24,714 bases of DNA from Paulinella micropora (GCA_009731375.1 BJOX01000005.1:1330699-1355412), one strand, 5' to 3'. Shown: positions 9,394-24,567, counted from the stretch's first letter. Notes: generated by a model not told the origin, from the letters alone. Numbers and translations are program-made.

Positions 9394-9411
9394 GGATAGA
9401 TAGATAGATAG
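9304..9411. repeat. (GATA)n array
   Basis: About 27 GATA units with a few substitutions. Confidence 0.95.
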
Positions 9412-9534
9412 GTAACATGGCGGACCTCCTTCTCAATCTGATCTCCAGTGAAAACAATGTCGCCTTTCAGACAAGTCAACCTAATATGAAAATGTATATG
9501 CATATGTATATGTACATGTATGTGTATATGTATG

Positions 9535-9579
<45 letters not shown>

Positions 9580-9587
9580 GTATGTAC

Positions 9588-9627
<40 letters not shown>

Positions 9628-9720
9628 CGCCTTTCAGACAATTTAACCTAAACAGCAACGTGCTGGTTGCGGTTCCAACAAGCTACTGTTTTGTGCGAAT
9701 TATTCCTAGGTAGTGCTATG
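9412..9720. repeat. (TATATG)n hexanucleotide array between direct repeats
   Basis: The array runs from about 9487 to 9625. Both sides carry ATGTCGCCTTTCAGACAA (9457-9474 and 9624-9641), followed by AACCTAA at each end. 9642-9720 is unrecognised sequence. Confidence 0.8.
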
Positions 9721-10180
9721 GTATGTATGTAAAATCTAGACATAAGAAAAATATAATAAATAGCTACCTACTATCTACCTATCTACCTACCTACCAATAC
9801 CTAACTACATACATACATACACATGCATACATAAATATGTTTGCATGTTCGTGCACATACACAAATGCATATAACATTATGCAGGCATGCATGCAAACGT
9901 GTCTGTCTGTCTGTCTGTCTGTATATATGTAAGTGTATGCATATATATGTATGTATTTATGCATGTGTGTAACGTATGTATGTGCGAATGGTGTATGCAT
10001 GTATGTATGTGTGTGTGGGATCTATGCATGTGCGTATGTGTGTATGTTCGTATGTGTGAGTACGAAGAATTTCAATGTAGACTAACCCTGAAGCTCGGAG
10101 CGCGATGTTGACATAATAGAGTTGAGTCACGCTAGATGATTGGAAGACGTAGTTGCCCTGGAACAAAAGAGGGCGTGAGG
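9721..10180. repeat. Mixed (TATG)n/(CATA)n/(GTCT)n sequence and spacer
   Basis: Degenerate tetranucleotide sequence to about 10060, including (GTCT)n at 9900-9921. 10060-10180 is ordinary sequence with no recognised feature. Confidence 0.7.
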
Positions 10181-10187
10181 ATGTGTC

Positions 10188-10237
<50 letters not shown>

Positions 10238-10419
10238 TGTGTGTGTGTGTGTGTGTGTGTGTTTTTGTGTGAGTGTGTGTGAGTCAGTCAGTGTGTGAGT
10301 GTGTGTGTGTGTGAGAGAGAGATGTGTGTGTATGCAAGGGAGAGAGAGGGGGGGGGGGGGGGGGGGGGGGGGNNNNNNNNNNGGGGGGGGGGAAGAGAGA
10401 GAGTATGTGTGTGTGTATT
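10181..10419. repeat. (GT)n / (GA)n / poly-G with a 10-N gap
   Basis: GT and GA dinucleotides, then 25 G (10348-10372), N at 10373-10382 and 10 more G. A poly-G tract this long can form G-quadruplex and commonly stops polymerases. Confidence 0.95.
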
Positions 10420-10534
10420 TGTGCGGTATGTATAAGATCTATCGTTCTTCTCTTCTTTATCTGCAGATACTTTTGAGCACTGATATGAACATGGATTATT
10501 TAAAAGTCTTTTAGAAATAAAAATATGATCGAAA

Positions 10535-11185
10535 TCAAAGGTGCAAGTCGTTCTTGTGTAAATCAAAGTACGTTACGTTGAGGCATCGTTCATAATCGAG
10601 GTCTTCCTTGCCGATTTCGCCGTCAGGGGTATCTTTGAGGAATTCGACCAGTTCGATTGCACTGGTCTGTCTGGCGCGTTTGGTGATTTTTGTTTTCAAA
10701 AAACAAACCCGACGCCTGAAGCAAACACACCTGATGTTTCTCGTAGTTCTTGTGTGACTCCGCTCCGCCCCAGCGTTGAACACTTGCATCCAAATTTCAC
10801 GCATCCTATGGGCGTGTCTGGATTTTCTGGGTTTTGGCTGCTGGCCGGCCGGGCCAGTGACCCAGATCTCATCCACAAGATGGATCTGGGTCTTCCATCT
10901 CGAGGTGAGTTCGTGGACAGAAAAGGAATTGTCGAGCTGCAGCAAGTTGGGTCGTGATGTTAGGGTACAAAGGTTGTCATGGTTGTGAAAAAAGTAGAAA
11001 GAAAAGATGTGTGTGGGTTGCTTTGGCCGGTGCCAGATAAGTCCTTCTCTCGACCAGGACTGGCTGAGTGTGTTGCCTAGGAGTGGGCTATGTCGAAGCA
11101 ACCTGTGGAATGGTGCCCAGGGTGTGGTGGGAAAGGTTTCCAGCGCAACTTGGTTCCCCATCCCACGGAACCTTCCTACTGGCAT
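10535..11185 (-). CDS. Uncharacterised open reading frame, 216 codons, doubtful
   Basis: The longest frame in the window not made of simple repeat. It is open on the minus strand from a stop near 11299. The first ATG is at 11185, and a GTG at 11284 is unlikely as a start in a eukaryote. It ends with TGA at 10535. I recognise no family. The middle and C-terminal parts are basic (clusters such as KPRKSRHAHRMR and CVCFRRRVCFLKTKITKRAR) and the last 40 residues are acidic (EFLKDTPDGEIGKEDLDYE). There is no signal peptide or clear membrane segment. The plus strand across the same bases has good splice-site matches, so this frame may be fortuitous or part of an unknown transposable element. Confidence 0.22.
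   Translation of the reverse strand: MPVGRFRGMGNQVALETFPTTPWAPFHRLLRHSPLLGNTLSQSWSREGLIWHRPKQPTHIFSFYFFHNHDNLCTLTSRPNLLQLDNSFSVHELTSRWKTQIHLVDEIWVTGPAGQQPKPRKSRHAHRMREIWMQVFNAGAERSHTRTTRNIRCVCFRRRVCFLKTKITKRARQTSAIELVEFLKDTPDGEIGKEDLDYERCLNVTYFDLHKNDLHL
10774..10904 (+). other. Candidate internal exon by splice-site pattern
   Basis: A pyrimidine-rich acceptor CTCCGCTCCGCCCCAG ends at 10773, and a near-perfect donor GAG|GTGAGT lies at 10905. The 131 bp between stays open in the frame whose codons end at 10904. A second strong acceptor, CCTTCTCTCGACCAG, ends at 11057 and would continue in phase to a stop at 11205-11207. This is signal matching only, with no protein similarity recognised. It lies opposite the minus-strand frame, so at most one of the two is likely real. 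Confidence 0.2.
10859..10892. repeat. Perfect 10-bp inverted repeat
   Basis: GACCCAGATC (10859-10868) and GATCTGGGTC (10883-10892) with a 14-nt loop. It sits just after a GGCCGGCCGGGCC palindromic stretch near 10843-10855. Confidence 0.7.
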
Positions 11186-11239
11186 GAGAAATGCTTGAAT
11201 ACCCGGTTGATGAAAAACCCTTCCGCACTCATAAGTTAG
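11090..11239 (+). CDS. 49-codon frame with a LIM-like Cys/His half-module, speculative
   Basis: ATG at 11090, TAG at 11237-11239. The pattern is C9-X2-C12-X19-H32-X2-C35, and the start CPGCGGKG and the SYWHEKCL stretch look like the first zinc module of LIM domains of the LMO type (C-X2-C-X16-23-H-X2-C, usually with a W before the His). The second module (C-X2-C...) is missing: the residues after C35 are LNTRLMKNPS. The frame is closed by a stop at 11078-11080, which could also be the AG of a weak acceptor. It may be a decayed exon or pure chance, and it lies on the opposite strand to the 216-codon frame. Confidence 0.15.
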   Translation: MSKQPVEWCPGCGGKGFQRNLVPHPTEPSYWHEKCLNTRLMKNPSALIS

Positions 11240-11500
11240 TAAGTTATTAGTAAGAAAGCGGTCGACCCGGGAATGAAAAGCCACTGCACGTGAAATTCAT
11301 AGGTGGTTTGGACTTGGAAAAAAATTACTGCAGGAACATTTCTTTCATTTTTCGCCTCCAAAAAAGGTTATCTCTAACTTTTGGGGGGTTGTTTCTTCTG
11401 CCTCAAAGTTTTTTTTTGCATTGTAGTTCACACCTTGCGCTATTTTCTTTCCACCACACAATTTTCTATTTTCTTTCCCCCACAAAAAATACTTTTTGAT
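11240..11500. other. Ordinary-composition spacer
   Basis: T-rich sequence with no open frame or motif I can support. 10420-10534 on the other side of the island is similar, with an isolated plus-strand AATAAA at 10516-10521. Confidence 0.4.
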
Positions 11501-13190
<1,690 letters not shown>

Positions 13191-14380
13191 TGAACCGGAA
13201 CAGCTACTCTGACACTTAGTCGTCACTCAACGGGAGAGGGGCAGACCAAGCATAAGAGTCTGGCAAGTAACGACACTGAGCCGGACGACACTCAATGCCA
13301 CTATGTATTGTGCGGCCCGGGCCGGCCGACAATCCCTTTCAAGTTCCCCTTGAAACTGACTCAGTAGGGCTAGCCTGGCATGAATGATTCAACTTGGGCG
13401 GCAAGGTTGAAACTAGCCGGGCCTCGCCGGGCTAGCAGCCTAAGGTATCATTGGCCCGGCCAGTGCAAAGTCACGGTTGAACTAGTGCTAGCACCGTGAC
13501 CGTGCCTAAACTCAGGCTTGATTCAACAGCTAGGTGCCGGCGGCTAGCACCGTGCATATGATGGCCGACTGCAAGACTAGCCTAGTAGGGCTAGCGCCGA
13601 GCCGTCGCTGCGAAACTACTAGTAGGATCAGCCTAGTAGGGCTACCACTCAGAATTAAAAAGCCTAGTAGGGCTACTACCAAGTGACTCTTGAACCCTTC
13701 AATTTTAACTTGAACTTGAATGTCGGCCGGCGGTTGTATGGAACTAGGAAGGGATTGTGCAGTATTCTATTAAAACAGTCACTGTCACCGTCGGAGGCTG
13801 CTTGCGTAAAAAAAGTGACATAACTGCCATCTGAGTGGTATTAATATATATTGTATTATTAATAATAGAGTATGTGCAACGTTCGGTCTAGCTAGAGTTA
13901 CTGCCGCACGACTCGCGGTGACGTATTATATATTACATGATTTATTAATAATTTAGGTAAAATGCTTTTTGTTAATAAAAACCCCCCTAGGTAAATGCTT
14001 ATGGAAAAACGTGAAAGATCAAAGGACCGATCGTTCGATCCTCGCTCTCTTTCTTGCGTGAAGACAATCGTATGCCTTTGTGAGATCGCTGTGCTCGCTT
14101 CGAAAAAGCGGTTTTGCTAGTATGTGACGTATTATTAATAATATTATTACAGTCAGCCGCACTTTCAAATGTGGCAAAAAATGAAAGGTATTAATAATGC
14201 ACTTCAATCAAGAAGGGTTTATTGTTTATATTAATATTAATAACAAAGATTTCAACTTTATTGCGATGGTTTTGTTTGGGAAGCCACAGCTGTTAGTAAC
14301 TCCCTTAGCGATTCGTTGGCCAAGGTCGAGGTATCTCCCTAGGACATACATATTAAACACATGTGTCAATGTATCACTGG
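13191..14380. other. Low-repeat island rich in short palindromes
   Basis: About 1.2 kb with no gene I recognise. The left half is GC-rich with GGCC- and GCTAGC-type palindromes. GCCTAGTAGGGCTA occurs at 13580, 13631 and 13662, with a variant at 13360. GCTAGCACCGTG occurs at 13487 and 13543. GTCACGGT (13470) and ACCGTGAC (13493) form a hairpin, as does CTAGCCGGGC..GCCGGGCTAG (about 13413-13436, one mismatch). The right half is AT-rich with repeated TATTAATAATA-like palindromes and TGACGTATTA twice (near 13919 and 14126). Confidence 0.55.
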
Positions 14381-14447
14381 AATGTGTATGTATGCATGCA
14401 TGTATGTATGTATGTATGTATGTATGTATGCATGCATGTATGCATGC

Positions 14448-14479
<32 letters not shown>

Positions 14480-14537
14480 GTGTGTGTGTGTGTCTGTATG
14501 TATGTATGTATGTATGTATGCATGTATGTATTGTATG

Positions 14538-14569
<32 letters not shown>

Positions 14570-14605
14570 TGTATGTATGTATGTATTTATGTATGTATAT
14601 ATGTA
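14381..14605. repeat. (TATG)n array
   Basis: (TATG)n with CATG and GTGT variants. Confidence 0.95.
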
Positions 14606-14837
14606 ATGTACGCTAGATAAATACTTATGTTGGTAGGTAGGCAGGCAGGGTACCTACCTACCTACCTACCTACTCCTACCTACCTACCTACCTAGGTAGG
14701 TAGGTAGGTAGGTAGGTAGGTAGGTAGGTAGGTGGGTAGGTAGGTAGGTAGGTAGATAGGTAGGTAGGTAGGTAGGTAGGTAGGTAGATAGATAGATAGA
14801 TCAATAGATAGATAGATAGATAGGTAGATAGATAGGT

Positions 14838-14885
<48 letters not shown>
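14606..14885. repeat. Inverted (TACC)n|(GGTA)n array grading into (GATA)n
   Basis: GGTAGG at 14630-14648, (TACC)n at 14651-14693, then a sharp strand switch at CCTAGG (14691-14696) into (GGTA)n, which grades into (GATA)n by about 14787. The two arms are complementary for about 40 bp and can form a long hairpin. Confidence 0.9.
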
Positions 14886-15177
<292 letters not shown>

Positions 15178-15235
15178 ACCTTCCCCGAACGTGTTTTAGG
15201 GAGAGCGCTTATAAAGACCTAAACAAAGATTTAAA

Positions 15236-15339
15236 CCATTCATTCATTCATTCATTCATTCATTCAATTCATTCATTCATTCATTCATTCATTCATTCAT
15301 TCATTCATTCATTCATTCATTTCATTGATTCATTCATCC

Positions 15340-15374
<35 letters not shown>

Positions 15375-15664
15375 TATTCATTCATTGCATTGCATTGTAT
15401 TGCATTGGATTGCATTGCATGCCATGCCATGCCATGCCATGCGATGCGATGCCATTCCATTCCATTCCATTCCATTCCATTCATTCATTCATTTCGTTTC
15501 ATTCATTTCATGGATTCATTCATCCACTGATTGATTGATTGATTGATTGATTGATTCATTCATTCATTCACTCATTCACTTCATTTCATTCATTTCATTC
15601 ATATTCATTCATTCATTCATAGGTTCATTAATTTCATTCACTCACTTATTAATGTTCATTCACA
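15236..15664. repeat. (CATT)n / (GATT)n / (GCATT)n / (CATGC)n array
   Basis: Mostly (CATT)n with blocks of (GATT)n, pentamers GCATT, CATGC and CCATT, then (CATT)n and (GATT)n again. Repeated at 17342-17770. Confidence 0.9.
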
Positions 15665-15740
15665 CATTCATTTAGTAACACACACACACACATACATATA
15701 CACATACATACATACATACATACATACATGACATACATAC

Positions 15741-16252
<512 letters not shown>

Positions 16253-16295
16253 TGTATAGTCACCTCTTGTGATAACTCTGATCGAAGTTTGTCTG

Positions 16296-16632
16296 TATTT
16301 ATCTCTCCTTGACCCAGTCTGAGCGTGACATAGGCAAACAATGCTTGTCCTATATATATTAGATGTCGATGTAGATGTCGACGTAGATGTAGATGTAGAT
16401 GTAGATGTATTTATCTCTCCTTGACCCAGTTAGAGCGTGACATAGGCAAACAATGCTTGTCCTATATATATTAGATATAGATGTAGATGTCGATGTAGAT
16501 AGAGATGTAGATGTAGATAGAGATGTAGATAGAGTTGTACATGTAGATGTAGATGTAGATGTAGCATTTATCTCTCCTTGACTCAGTTTGAGCGTGACAT
16601 AGACAAACAATACTTGTCCTCGATACATTAGA
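16296..16632. repeat. Three 68-bp modules separated by (GATGTA)n
   Basis: Modules at 16296-16363, 16408-16475 and 16565-16632 share TTATCTCTCCTTGAC, GAGCGTGACATAG and CAAACAAT.CTTGTCCT. Modules 1 and 2 are nearly identical, and module 3 is more diverged. (GATGTA)n and (GATGTC) hexamers fill the gaps. The series is repeated at 18402-18738. Confidence 0.85.
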
Positions 16633-16792
16633 TATAGATGTAAATGTCGATGTAGATGTCGATGTAGTAGATATAGATATAGATACAGATCTAGATATAG
16701 ACCTAGATACAGATCTCGATACAGATCTAGATCTAGATATAGATCTAGATCTAGATCTAGATCTAGATACCTTTCTCTGAGTGGGGAATACC
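16633..16792. repeat. (GATGTA)n / (TAGATC)n hexanucleotide array
   Basis: GATGTA and GATATA hexamers, then repeated TAGATC units, each palindromic with AGATCT, to about 16770, then a short spacer into the 28-bp module. Confidence 0.85.
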
Positions 16793-16820
16793 GACCACTG
16801 CACACTCTACTACAGCCTGT

Positions 16821-16890
<70 letters not shown>

Positions 16891-16991
16891 TGATGGATGG
16901 ATAGATAGATGGATAGATAGATGGATAGATAGATGGATAGATAGATGGATAGATAGTTGGATAGATGGATAGATAGATAGATAGATAAATG

Positions 16992-17031
<40 letters not shown>

Positions 17032-17105
17032 TGTTTAATCTATGGGCGTGGCTTAGCGTGAAAAGCCATGGCCTCCTATACTACCCCCGGACAAGAACTT
17101 TCAGC

Positions 17106-17134
<29 letters not shown>
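16821..17134. repeat. (GATA)n / (GGATA) arrays with an 80-bp spacer
   Basis: GATA array to about 17028, then an ordinary segment at 17030-17107 containing the TGGCTT..AAGCCA hairpin, then GATA. Repeated at 18927-19240. Confidence 0.9.
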
Positions 17135-17136
<2 letters not shown>

Positions 17137-17153
17137 CCACTGCACACTCTACT

Positions 17154-17163
17154 NNNNNNNNNN
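17154..17163. other. 10-N assembly gap at a duplication junction
   Basis: Fixed-size gap exactly between the two identical 2,096-bp segments. Confidence 0.99.
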
Positions 17164-19240
<2,077 letters not shown>

Positions 19241-19259
<19 letters not shown>

Positions 19260-19344
19260 ACAGCCTGTGTTAGATAGATAGATAGTTAGATAGATAGATA
19301 GATAGATAGATAGATGGATAGATGGATAGATAGATGGATAGATG

Positions 19345-19394
<50 letters not shown>

Positions 19395-19520
19395 CCACTG
19401 CACACTCTACTACAGCCTGTGTTAGATAGATAGATAGTTAGATAGATAGATAGATAGATAGATGGATAGATGGATAGATAGATGGATAGATGGATAGATG
19501 GATGGATAGATGGATAGATG

Positions 19521-19551
<31 letters not shown>

Positions 19552-19586
19552 TGATAGACCACTGCACACTCTACTACAGCCTGTGT

Positions 19587-19623
<37 letters not shown>

Positions 19624-19700
19624 GGATAGATAGATGGATAGATAGATAGATAGATAGATGGATGGATAGATAGATAGATAGACAGATAGATATATAGATG

Positions 19701-19737
<37 letters not shown>

Positions 19738-19769
19738 TAGACCACTGTACACTCTACTACAGCCTGTGT

Positions 19770-19806
<37 letters not shown>

Positions 19807-19851
19807 TAATGGATAGATTAATGGATAGATAGATAGATAGATAGATAGATG

Positions 19852-19901
<50 letters not shown>

Positions 19902-19929
19902 CCACTGCACACTCTACTACAGCCTGTGT

Positions 19930-19965
<36 letters not shown>

Positions 19966-19966
19966 G

Positions 19967-20012
<46 letters not shown>

Positions 20013-20041
20013 CCACTGCACACTGTACTACAGCCTGTGTA

Positions 20042-20100
<59 letters not shown>

Positions 20101-20283
20101 TGAGATGTCGCAAAGGAATGTAGTCCTTGCAAAGGAACGCAGTTTCACATCAAACAATAATTTGTGTATTGTGCATGTGTCCGGGATGGGAATCACGGGT
20201 AGACTGACTACTATATATATATATATAGATAGATAGATAGATTGATGGATAGATAGATGGATAGATAGATGGATAGATGGATG

Positions 20284-20315
<32 letters not shown>

Positions 20316-20401
20316 CATAGATAGATAGGTAGATAGATAGGTAGATAGATAGGTAGGTAGGTAGATAGGTAGATAGGTAGATAGGTAGATAGATAGATAG
20401 G

Positions 20402-20433
<32 letters not shown>

Positions 20434-20459
20434 CCACTGCACACTCTACTACAGCCTGT
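19241..20459. repeat. 28-bp module alternating with GATA arrays
   Basis: A 28-bp module, GACCACTGCACACTCTACTA plus CAGCCTGT, begins at 19241, 19393, 19557, 19740, 19900, 20011 and 20432. Earlier copies are at 16793, 17135 (cut) and 18899. Spacing is 110-183 bp except the last, and the spacers are (GATA)n with GGATA variants. Single-base variants occur at 19740 (CACTGTACAC) and 20011 (CACACTGTAC). Confidence 0.9.
20039..20220. repeat. (TA)n array and 116-bp non-repetitive insert
   Basis: (TA)n at 20043-20097, then 20098-20213 of ordinary sequence (GCAAAGGAATG..GCAAAGGAACG is an internal near-repeat), then (TA)n again. It lies within the 28-bp module series and accounts for the long last spacing. 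Confidence 0.8.
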
Positions 20460-20509
20460 GTAAGCAGACAGATAGATAGGTAGGTAGACAGACAGACAGA
20501 CAGACAGAC

Positions 20510-20559
<50 letters not shown>

Positions 20560-20621
20560 ATAGGTAAATAGGTAAATAGGTAGATAGGTAGATAGGTAGG
20601 TAGGTGGGTAGGTAGACAGAC

Positions 20622-20659
<38 letters not shown>

Positions 20660-20811
20660 ATAAGTGGATAGGTAGATAGGTAGATAGGTGGGTAGGTAGG
20701 TAGACAGACAGATAGATAGATAGATAGATAGATAGATGTTTAGTCTATTAGCGCTGCATATCCAATGCCTTAGGCACCCATTCCAATAGATAGATAGATA
20801 GATAGATAGAT

Positions 20812-20861
<50 letters not shown>

Positions 20862-20894
20862 GAATGGATAGATGGATAGATAGATAGATAGATG

Positions 20895-20929
<35 letters not shown>

Positions 20930-20973
20930 GGATGGAAAGATAGATGGATGATAGATAGACAGATAGATAGATG

Positions 20974-21004
<31 letters not shown>

Positions 21005-21063
21005 GGATAGATGGATAGATAGATAGATAGATAGATAGATGGATAGAGATTGATGGGTAGATG

Positions 21064-21094
<31 letters not shown>

Positions 21095-21119
21095 GGATGG
21101 ATGGATGGATAGATGGATG

Positions 21120-21150
<31 letters not shown>

Positions 21151-21235
21151 GGATAGATAGATAGATAGATAGATAGATGGATAGATGGATAGATGGATAG
21201 ATAGATAGATAGATAGATAGATGGATGGATGGATG

Positions 21236-21287
<52 letters not shown>

Positions 21288-21319
21288 GATAAATAGATAG
21301 ATAGATAAATAAATAGATA
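20460..21319. repeat. (GATA)n / (GACA)n / (GGTA)n / (GGAT)n arrays
   Basis: Variant tetranucleotides throughout, broken only by a 50-bp ordinary segment at about 20737-20788 (TGTTTAGTCTATTAGCGCTG), which resembles the start of the 17030/19136 segment (TGTTTAATCTATGGGCGTGG). Confidence 0.95.
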
Positions 21320-21483
21320 GATGAGATATCGACTAATGTCAGAAAAAAGGAGCTTCTGATTTCGTCAACCAAGGAAGTCTGTAAAGTATTGACCCGATGC
21401 CCAGCTAAGCCGTGATGTTTGCACGGAAGGGACTGATACAGGCGATACCAAAGCTCCCTAGTACCAGGCGGGGCCAGGGCTCG
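21320..21483. repeat. Dispersed repeat family 3, copy 3 (right end in gap)
   Basis: Starts GATGAGATATCGACTAATG directly after the GATA array, lacks four bases after AGTCTGT compared with copies 2 and 4, and stops at the gap after GGGGCCAGGGCTCG. Confidence 0.75.
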
Positions 21484-21798
21484 NNNNNNNNNNNNNNNNN
21501 NNNNNNNNNNNNNNNNNNNNNNNNNNNNNNNNNNNNNNNNNNNNNNNNNNNNNNNNNNNNNNNNNNNNNNNNNNNNNNNNNNNNNNNNNNNNNNNNNNNN
21601 NNNNNNNNNNNNNNNNNNNNNNNNNNNNNNNNNNNNNNNNNNNNNNNNNNNNNNNNNNNNNNNNNNNNNNNNNNNNNNNNNNNNNNNNNNNNNNNNNNNN
21701 NNNNNNNNNNNNNNNNNNNNNNNNNNNNNNNNNNNNNNNNNNNNNNNNNNNNNNNNNNNNNNNNNNNNNNNNNNNNNNNNNNNNNNNNNNNNNNNNNN
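21484..21798. other. Assembly gap (315 N)
   Basis: Run of N between a cut family-3 copy and (GGTA)n. Confidence 0.99.
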
Positions 21799-21858
21799 GG
21801 TAGGTAGGTAGGTAGGTAGATAGATAGATAGATAGATAGATGGATGGATGGATGGATG

Positions 21859-21906
<48 letters not shown>
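21799..21906. repeat. (GGTA)n / (GATA)n / (GGAT)n array
   Basis: Tetranucleotide array joining the gap to family-3 copy 4. Confidence 0.95.
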
Positions 21907-21909
<3 letters not shown>

Positions 21910-22356
21910 GAGATATCGACTAATGTCAGAAAAAAGGAGCTTCTGATTTCGTCAACCAAGGAAGTCTGTGGGTAAAGTATTAACCCGATGCCCAGCTAAG
22001 CCGTGATGTTTGCACGGAAGGGACTGATACAGGCGATACCAAATCTCCCTAGTACCAGGCGGGGCCAGGGCTCGTTCCATAAGCGCCCCTTGCAGAACGA
22101 GCTCCCACCTCCATTACAGAGGACCCAGTAAGCAGATGGAGTTTCGAGACTGTTCGACAGTCTAGTATAAACCGACAGAGCACTGTGGGTTTTATTCCGG
22201 GCTCAACAAGCGAGAAAGGGCACCCTGAGGGAACAGGATTGTGCTTCCCGTCGCTATTTCGGCATATGACTTATAGGCGTATGGCTAGGCACACATAAGG
22301 CACCCCACCACGGGCCCAGCACACCCACACCATCCCCTAATTCTCTGTCTGTCGAC

Positions 22357-22359
<3 letters not shown>
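21907..22359. repeat. Dispersed repeat family 3, copy 4
   Basis: The longest copy in this part of the window, from GATGAGATATCGACT to GTCGACAGAT, where it turns into GATA. Very close to copy 1 over the shared part. Hairpin GACTGTTCGACAGTC at 22148-22162. Confidence 0.75.
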
Positions 22360-23363
<1,004 letters not shown>

Positions 23364-23478
23364 CGATCCTAGCCTATGTCCTATAAATACATACATACAT
23401 ACATACATACACACATACATACCATACATACATGCATACATACATACGATCCCAGCCTATGTCCTATAAATACGTTAA

Positions 23479-23509
<31 letters not shown>

Positions 23510-23612
23510 CATACATACATACATACGATCCCAACATATGTCCTATAAATACGTTAAATACATACATACATACATACCTACATACATACATACATACATA
23601 CATACATACATA
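23364..23612. repeat. Module CGATCC..CCTATGTCCTATAAATAC with (CATA)n arrays
   Basis: Copies at 23364-23390, 23447-23480 and 23526-23557, separated by (CATA)n. The first is continuous with the GGGTGATG module at 23329, so both belong to one longer ancestral sequence. Confidence 0.85.
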
Positions 23613-23638
23613 CTGCTTCCTTTTCAGCTCACAGAAAG

Positions 23639-23714
<76 letters not shown>

Positions 23715-23731
23715 CCTATCTAATCTATCAC

Positions 23732-23817
<86 letters not shown>

Positions 23818-23864
23818 GTATGTATATAGGCAAGCGATTCTTCACGTGATTACAAGTTGGTTTA

Positions 23865-23865
<1 letters not shown>
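23613..23865. repeat. (TATC)n array with short spacers
   Basis: A 27-bp spacer, (TATC)n at 23639-23818 with one slightly broken patch near 23714-23730, then a 47-bp spacer before the SINE tail. Confidence 0.9.
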
Positions 23866-23898
<33 letters not shown>

Positions 23899-24159
23899 GT
23901 GCTTCTCTGTCAATGGCTGATGCATTTCTGCACATGCGCCTCCATCGTCTCACCCGTGAGGGGAGTACGAAGAATTGACGATAGGCTCTAATGACACCCC
24001 CGCAAGGGCAGTTCCAACACTTCCAGACGGACCGGTATGTTCAATGAAAATACTCGTCCAGACGGACCGGTATGTTCAATGAAAATACTGGTGGCACCGA
24101 CGGGAATCGAACTGGCGACAGGGCCCAGATGGTAGAACTTGACCACTGGGCTATCACGG

Positions 24160-24161
<2 letters not shown>
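23866..24161 (-). mobile_element. tRNA-derived SINE-like element, copy D
   Basis: Body 23899-24161 with an (ATT)n tail at 23866-23898 (minus-strand reading). The linker is duplicated with a 35-bp period (CCGGTATG at 24032 and 24067). The tRNA-like head (24092-24161) lacks the last few 5' bases and meets an (AAT)n array directly. Confidence 0.8.
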
Positions 24162-24199
<38 letters not shown>

Positions 24200-24475
24200 T
24201 AATAATAATAATGATAATGATGATGATAATAATGATGATAATAATACTGCTGCTTCTCTGTCAATGGCTGATGCATTTCTGCACATGCGCCTCCATCGTC
24301 TCACCCGTGAGGGGAGTACGAAGAATTGACGATAAGCTCTAATGACGCCCCCGCAAGGGCAGTTCCAACACTTCCAGACGGGCCGGTATGTTCAATGAAA
24401 ATACTGGTCCAGACGGATCGGTATGTTCAATGAAAATACTGGTGGCACCGACGGGAATCGAACTGGCGACAGGGC
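24162..24475 (-). mobile_element. tRNA-derived SINE-like element, copy E (5' end in gap)
   Basis: The (AAT)/(ATG) array at 24162-24249 serves as its tail and also joins it to copy D. Body 24250-24475 with the linker duplicated at a 35-bp period (24383 and 24418). The head is cut by N after the B box. Confidence 0.8.
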
Positions 24476-24567
24476 NNNNNNNNNNNNNNNNNNNNNNNNN
24501 NNNNNNNNNNNNNNNNNNNNNNNNNNNNNNNNNNNNNNNNNNNNNNNNNNNNNNNNNNNNNNNNNNN
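24476..24567. other. Assembly gap (92 N)
   Basis: Run of N inside the SINE series. Confidence 0.99.

Noticed and set aside
9417-9713. 98-codon frame starting MADLLLNLISSENNVAF
   Set aside because: The start looks protein-like, but after 30 codons the frame enters the (TATATG)n array, and its flank is a direct duplication around that array.
10516-10521. AATAAA polyadenylation signal on the plus strand
   Set aside because: A hexamer in AT-rich DNA is expected by chance, and no supported plus-strand gene ends here.
17029-17110. Hairpin TGGCTT..AAGCCA as a small RNA gene
   Set aside because: A six-base stem is too short to support a call, and the second copy at 19135 belongs to the suspected false duplication, so it is no evidence of conservation.
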